Origin: Chondrosia reniformis
Taxonomy: Eukaryota > Porifera > Demospongiae > Chondrillida > Chondrillidae
Direction: 5' to 3'
DNA length: 64,000 nt
Assembly (NCBI GenBank): GCA_947172415.1
Contig: OX359189.1
Span: forward strand, 9,438,501-9,502,500
The translations under genes were made by a program, and so were the position numbers. Positions within the stretch are counted from its first letter, which is position 1, and each line of letters opens with the position of its first letter. Shown piece after piece: positions 60,971 through 64,000 of this stretch. The notes beneath the pieces were generated by a model. That model saw nothing but the letters and a program-made list of their open reading frames with translations, did not search any database and was not told the DNA's origin.

Positions 60971-61800
60971 ATCTACCAACAGCTACCAATTGTTCGTCTT
61001 TATCAAAGAGTATACGCGCTAGGACCGTACTCGAATTAAAGCGCCCCCAAATGATAGCACCGGTACCCACTAGTTATTTAAAGGAAATACCTTCCCATGC
61101 ATATTAGGGGGCTCTTAGCATTTTATAATGAAACCATAGATTCTCTATCGATATTTTCGGCCATCCCATTCAATCGTCTCTAGCACAAGATGCAGTGAAA
61201 TAGAAATTCCCACTTTGTTCTCCTGTGTAATGATGTCTATTTAAAATTTATAGCTTTCGTAGTTTTGAGTGTTCCAGGGAGTTAATTAGAGTAACCAATC
61301 GATAATCGGCCGGATCGATTTTCGGCCCCTCGTATCTCTCCTAATTGAGTGTGTGCCTCGTGCAATAAGTAGTGATAACTGTTCTAATCTGCTCTTATAT
61401 TTCACGCTATGTATGTAGGATTGTTGATAGTTCTCTATCTTTCAAACTTGCCAAAGATTCAGCTTACACTTGGATTAATAGACACATATAGACATAGTTA
61501 CCATATACTTATAATAACTAGCACCCATGCAGCAAGATAGTCTGGGAATGTTAATGCAGGAAAGGGCACAACTTGTGAATGTCCAGTCTGTATTGGAGTG
61601 GCACAGGGAAGTGGGAGGGGCTTAGGGAAGCAGGAGTGGCTCTTGTATGTCATACAAGGTACATGTTATAAATCGTCACTCAATTGCAAGATGGCCTTCT
61701 TCAGCTATGAAAATGAACATTTACTTTCCCTTCTGAGAAGCCTGTGATATATATTGCGTAGTCTATTATATATGAACAATCTATTACATGATATGCTCTA
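60971..61800. repeat. Duplicated non-coding block (partner 56384-57240)
   Basis: Near-identical to 56420-57240. No coding frame. Confidence 0.8.
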
Positions 61801-61844
61801 TCAATGTCTTCTAAGCATACAAAGACGTAAAATAATTAGAATTG

Positions 61845-62744
61845 GAGAGTTATTACTGTGTCACAGCTATCACACACGTAGCCTTTATCTGGGACCTTTC
61901 TGCAGATTGCTTAAATGTATTCAACAACTGCCTTGGTTACTTCTTCCGGATATCTTGTGAGGCGTGTTAATGTCAAAAAATCTAGCACGTCTTTTGAAAA
62001 ACTGGAGGAAAATCCTTCTGTGAAACAGCGACTCAAATTAAAGACACCTTTCTTGAGAGATTCAGTTTGATACTTTACTCCCATCTCATCTAAACCTATG
62101 AGGAGATCTTCAGAAAGACGATAAGGAAAATTGTACTTCTTTTCAAAAAATAATTTTGTGAGAGATCGTTGAGGAGTACGATTACCAGACACTATCAGAA
62201 CACTTCCGGTTTCACCTTTAGCTAGCTCTTTCACTATTCTCACCAAAGACTTAAAATCCTCAAAGTAATAATGGACGTGATTCATGTAGACCAGGTCAAA
62301 CTTAGGCAGAGTGTTAGGGTCAACTTGTAGAATATCCTTGTTAAGTATTGTTGTATCGATTGATGGCAACTCCTTGAAGGCTAGCTCAGCATTTCTGCAA
62401 GTTGTTTCATCAATATCAATACCAACGAACTGAAAAGCTACTGCATCGGAGATTGTCTTCAAGGCTTCCCTCAAAATATCGCAGTCTCGTTGACCATCTC
62501 CGCATCCCACACTGCACACTCTGAAGGGATCTCCTACTGGCTGATCTTTGAGGTAAGATTTCAATGCCGCACTGACTCTGTTGCTGATGTATCGAACGGT
62601 TAAGTCACTTTGTTCTTTGGCAATCACACGAAATGCTTTGTGAAGTCGATTATAATCCGAGTCCACAATCTCACCTTCAGCTTTAAGAGAAACACTAGAA
62701 AGTAGTTTCTGTAGTGCTTGTAATTTTAGTTCTTCTGTCTCCAT
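61845..62744 (-). pseudogene. HNMT-like methyltransferase, copy 9 (nonsense codon near 3' end)
   Basis: It starts METEELK at 62744. The frame is open for 277 codons and stops at VVEYI because the Gln codon of QAICRK has become TAA (61911-61913). Beyond it the remaining ~23 codons (AICRKVPDKGYVCDSCDT...) are still readable to about 61845. The core fold is complete, so a shortened protein might still fold; the conserved Cys-pair tail would be lost. It has a type a/c mixture (NRTPQRSLTKLFFEKKYN). Confidence 0.82.
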
Positions 62745-62781
62745 AACTTTCTCATCGTGATTAGTGAATCGAAGGGTGCAT

Positions 62782-63016
62782 TAGTCTGATGAAATCAGAC
62801 CCTATCGACTGTGTAATAAGGTCTGACAACTTACCCACCATTCTAGTCACTGATACAAGTCTGACATTGCATACCTTTCACTAAATAAGGAAGGTGTTAA
62901 CCACAAATGTGGCCACGGAATTTCCACAGGAATTTTAACAGAGAATCGGGGTTAAATTATCAGACCCTTTCTGCCGCGGTGATTGCGCAATGAAAGGGTC
63001 TGATTTCATCAGACTA
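62782..63016. mobile_element. Intact hAT-like MITE, 235 bp, 8-bp target duplication
   Basis: TIRs tagtctgatgaaatcagacc-ct and complement are perfect over at least 22 bp. gggtgcat flanks both sides (62774-62781 and 63017-63024). Eight-bp duplications are typical of hAT. Non-coding. Confidence 0.88.
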
Positions 63017-63059
63017 GGGTGCATGAGGCATGCACACTATTTTTGCATGGCCTATATAC

Positions 63060-63470
63060 CGTATTATCTCTAATATAAGCCCAGATCTCTAATGCAAGCC
63101 CGTCTCCAATAGAAGCCCACTTTTACGAGTCATTGAAAAAATAGAAGCCCAGTCCCCAATATAAGCCCACTGACAACCAGCCAGAAAAAAACTGAATGAT
63201 TTCCGTAGTTGTATATAAAAGCTGCACCTCATTGTGGCAGTCTGCCACCCTGAATTGTCTCGCTTCGGCACAGCAGCGACCAAGTGAGGATGTGAACACT
63301 AGAAAGTTGCGCGTACAACCTGCGCAAAGTACATGGAGGGAAAGCACCAGTCATGGAGTGTGGAATGTTCGTTAGCCCTGAACATCCCTTCATGAGTGCT
63401 TCTCCAGATGGACTTGTCAGCTGCCAATGTTGTGGCAATGGTGTATGTGAGATCAAGGTATATATGTATA
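63060..63470 (+). pseudogene. Harbinger-element fragment (YqaJ part only)
   Basis: It corresponds to the first part of the copies at 34395, 43420 and 49935 (HPFMSASPDGLV region and GVCEIK at about 63395-63456). At the intron after gagatcaaggtatatatgta it jumps to the flank of a type b HNMT-like gene, so the transposase and PHD parts are deleted. Confidence 0.8.
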
Positions 63471-63572
63471 CCTATGTACATATATCGCTTCAGACAAGTT
63501 GAAAGTGCGTGCAAATTCCGAACTATCACCAACCATGCATTGAATTATACTCATTTACTCAGGTTAATAGAG

Positions 63573-64000
63573 TTAGAGAGTTATTGCTGTGTCACAGAAA
63601 TCACACACGAAGCCTTTATCTGGGACCTTTCTACAGATTGCTTGAATGTATTCAACAACTGCCTTGGTTACTTCTTCCGGATATCTTGTGAGGCGTGTTA
63701 ATGTCACAAAATCTAGCACGTCTTTTGAAAAACTGGAGGAAAATCCTTCTGTGAAACAGCGATCGAAATTAAAAGCGCCTTTCATGAGAGATTCAGCTTG
63801 AAACATTACTCCCATCTCATCCAATTCACTGAGCAGATCTTCTGAAAGACGATAAGGAGATTTGTGTTCTTTTTCAAAAAATACTTTAAAGAGAGCATTT
63901 ATAGGCGAATTTTTGTTAGACACTATCAGAACACTTTCGGTTTCACCTTTAGCTAGCTTTTTCACTATTCTTACCAAAGCCTTAAAATCCTTAATGTAAT
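63573..64000 (-). CDS. HNMT-like methyltransferase, copy 10 (type b, cut by window edge)
   Basis: The C-terminal ~142 codons of a type b copy (NKNSPINALFKVFFEKEHKS, GAFNFDRCFTEGF). The frame is open to the last base, so the gene continues outside. Private changes are ETESVLIVS and GVMFQAE. Motif I would lie beyond the edge. Confidence 0.8.
   Translation of the reverse strand, partial: YIKDFKALVRIVKKLAKGETESVLIVSNKNSPINALFKVFFEKEHKSPYRLSEDLLSELDEMGVMFQAESLMKGAFNFDRCFTEGFSSSFSKDVLDFVTLTRLTRYPEEVTKAVVEYIQAICRKVPDKGFVCDFCDTAITL

Overview
The window looks like nuclear DNA of an animal, most likely a demosponge (Amphimedon-like). This is inferred from AT-rich DNA, short GT-AG introns, conserved animal genes (PPP2R1A, dysbindin, RBM7-type, DHRS7-type) with typical exon structure, modular Ig/FN3/Sushi/Eph-ectodomain receptors, and abundant small inverted-repeat elements. 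No bacterial-style operons, tRNA or rRNA genes were recognised.

Region 1 (1-22.4 kb) is a cluster of single-pass receptor genes built from exons that almost all start and end in phase 1. Ectodomain modules are Ig, FN3, Sushi, an IgGFc-binding-protein-like domain and an Eph-receptor ligand-binding domain. They sit on a related transmembrane exon and a short tail exon. Four tails (genes at 11-979, 3917-5687, 15312-18000, 21646-22366) end in NPAY-x-x-I, ten residues, Y-x-N-L, which fits the ITAM consensus YxxI/L-x(6-12)-YxxL. A fifth (6651-10776) has lost the tyrosines. The Eph-type ectodomain here is joined to this tail cassette and not to a kinase. Interleaved are two paralogous genes for glycine-zipper proteins (12372-12974 and 18302-19031), a DHRS7-like dehydrogenase (19925-20998), and many foldback/MITE elements.

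Region 2 (22.6-31.7 kb) holds conserved housekeeping genes: an RBM7-like RNA-binding protein and dysbindin (DTNBP1) in head-to-head arrangement 66 bp apart, then a complete 13-exon PP2A scaffold subunit A gene (590 aa) with a 44-bp minisatellite in intron 2.

Region 3 (31.7-64 kb) is a young tandem array of two families of intronless SAM methyltransferase genes: HNMT-like on the minus strand (eight apparently intact copies, one with a nonsense codon, one cut by the window edge, plus small fragments) and NNMT/PNMT/TEMT-like on the plus strand (two intact, one frameshifted, one 5'-truncated). Each NNMT-bearing repeat begins with a fusion of PPP2R1A intron 2 (the minisatellite) to PPP2R1A intron 12/exon 13. 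The array therefore seems to have been seeded by a rearrangement that included the neighbouring PP2A gene. Units 2 and 3 are near-identical (offsets 6,514 and 6,846 bp). The array is also loaded with decayed Harbinger-type elements (DDE transposase plus YqaJ-nuclease/PHD gene on the opposite strand), a hAT-like MITE, and a Pack-MULE-like element carrying a helicase fragment with perfect 9-bp target duplications and empty-site copies in the same window.

The two most interesting systems are the exon-shuffled receptor family with ITAM-like tails (including an adaptor-like stub) and the rearrangement-born dual methyltransferase array. Expression, splicing and enzyme activity cannot be judged from the sequence. 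Exon joins are deduced from GT-AG sites, phase and paralogue comparison.
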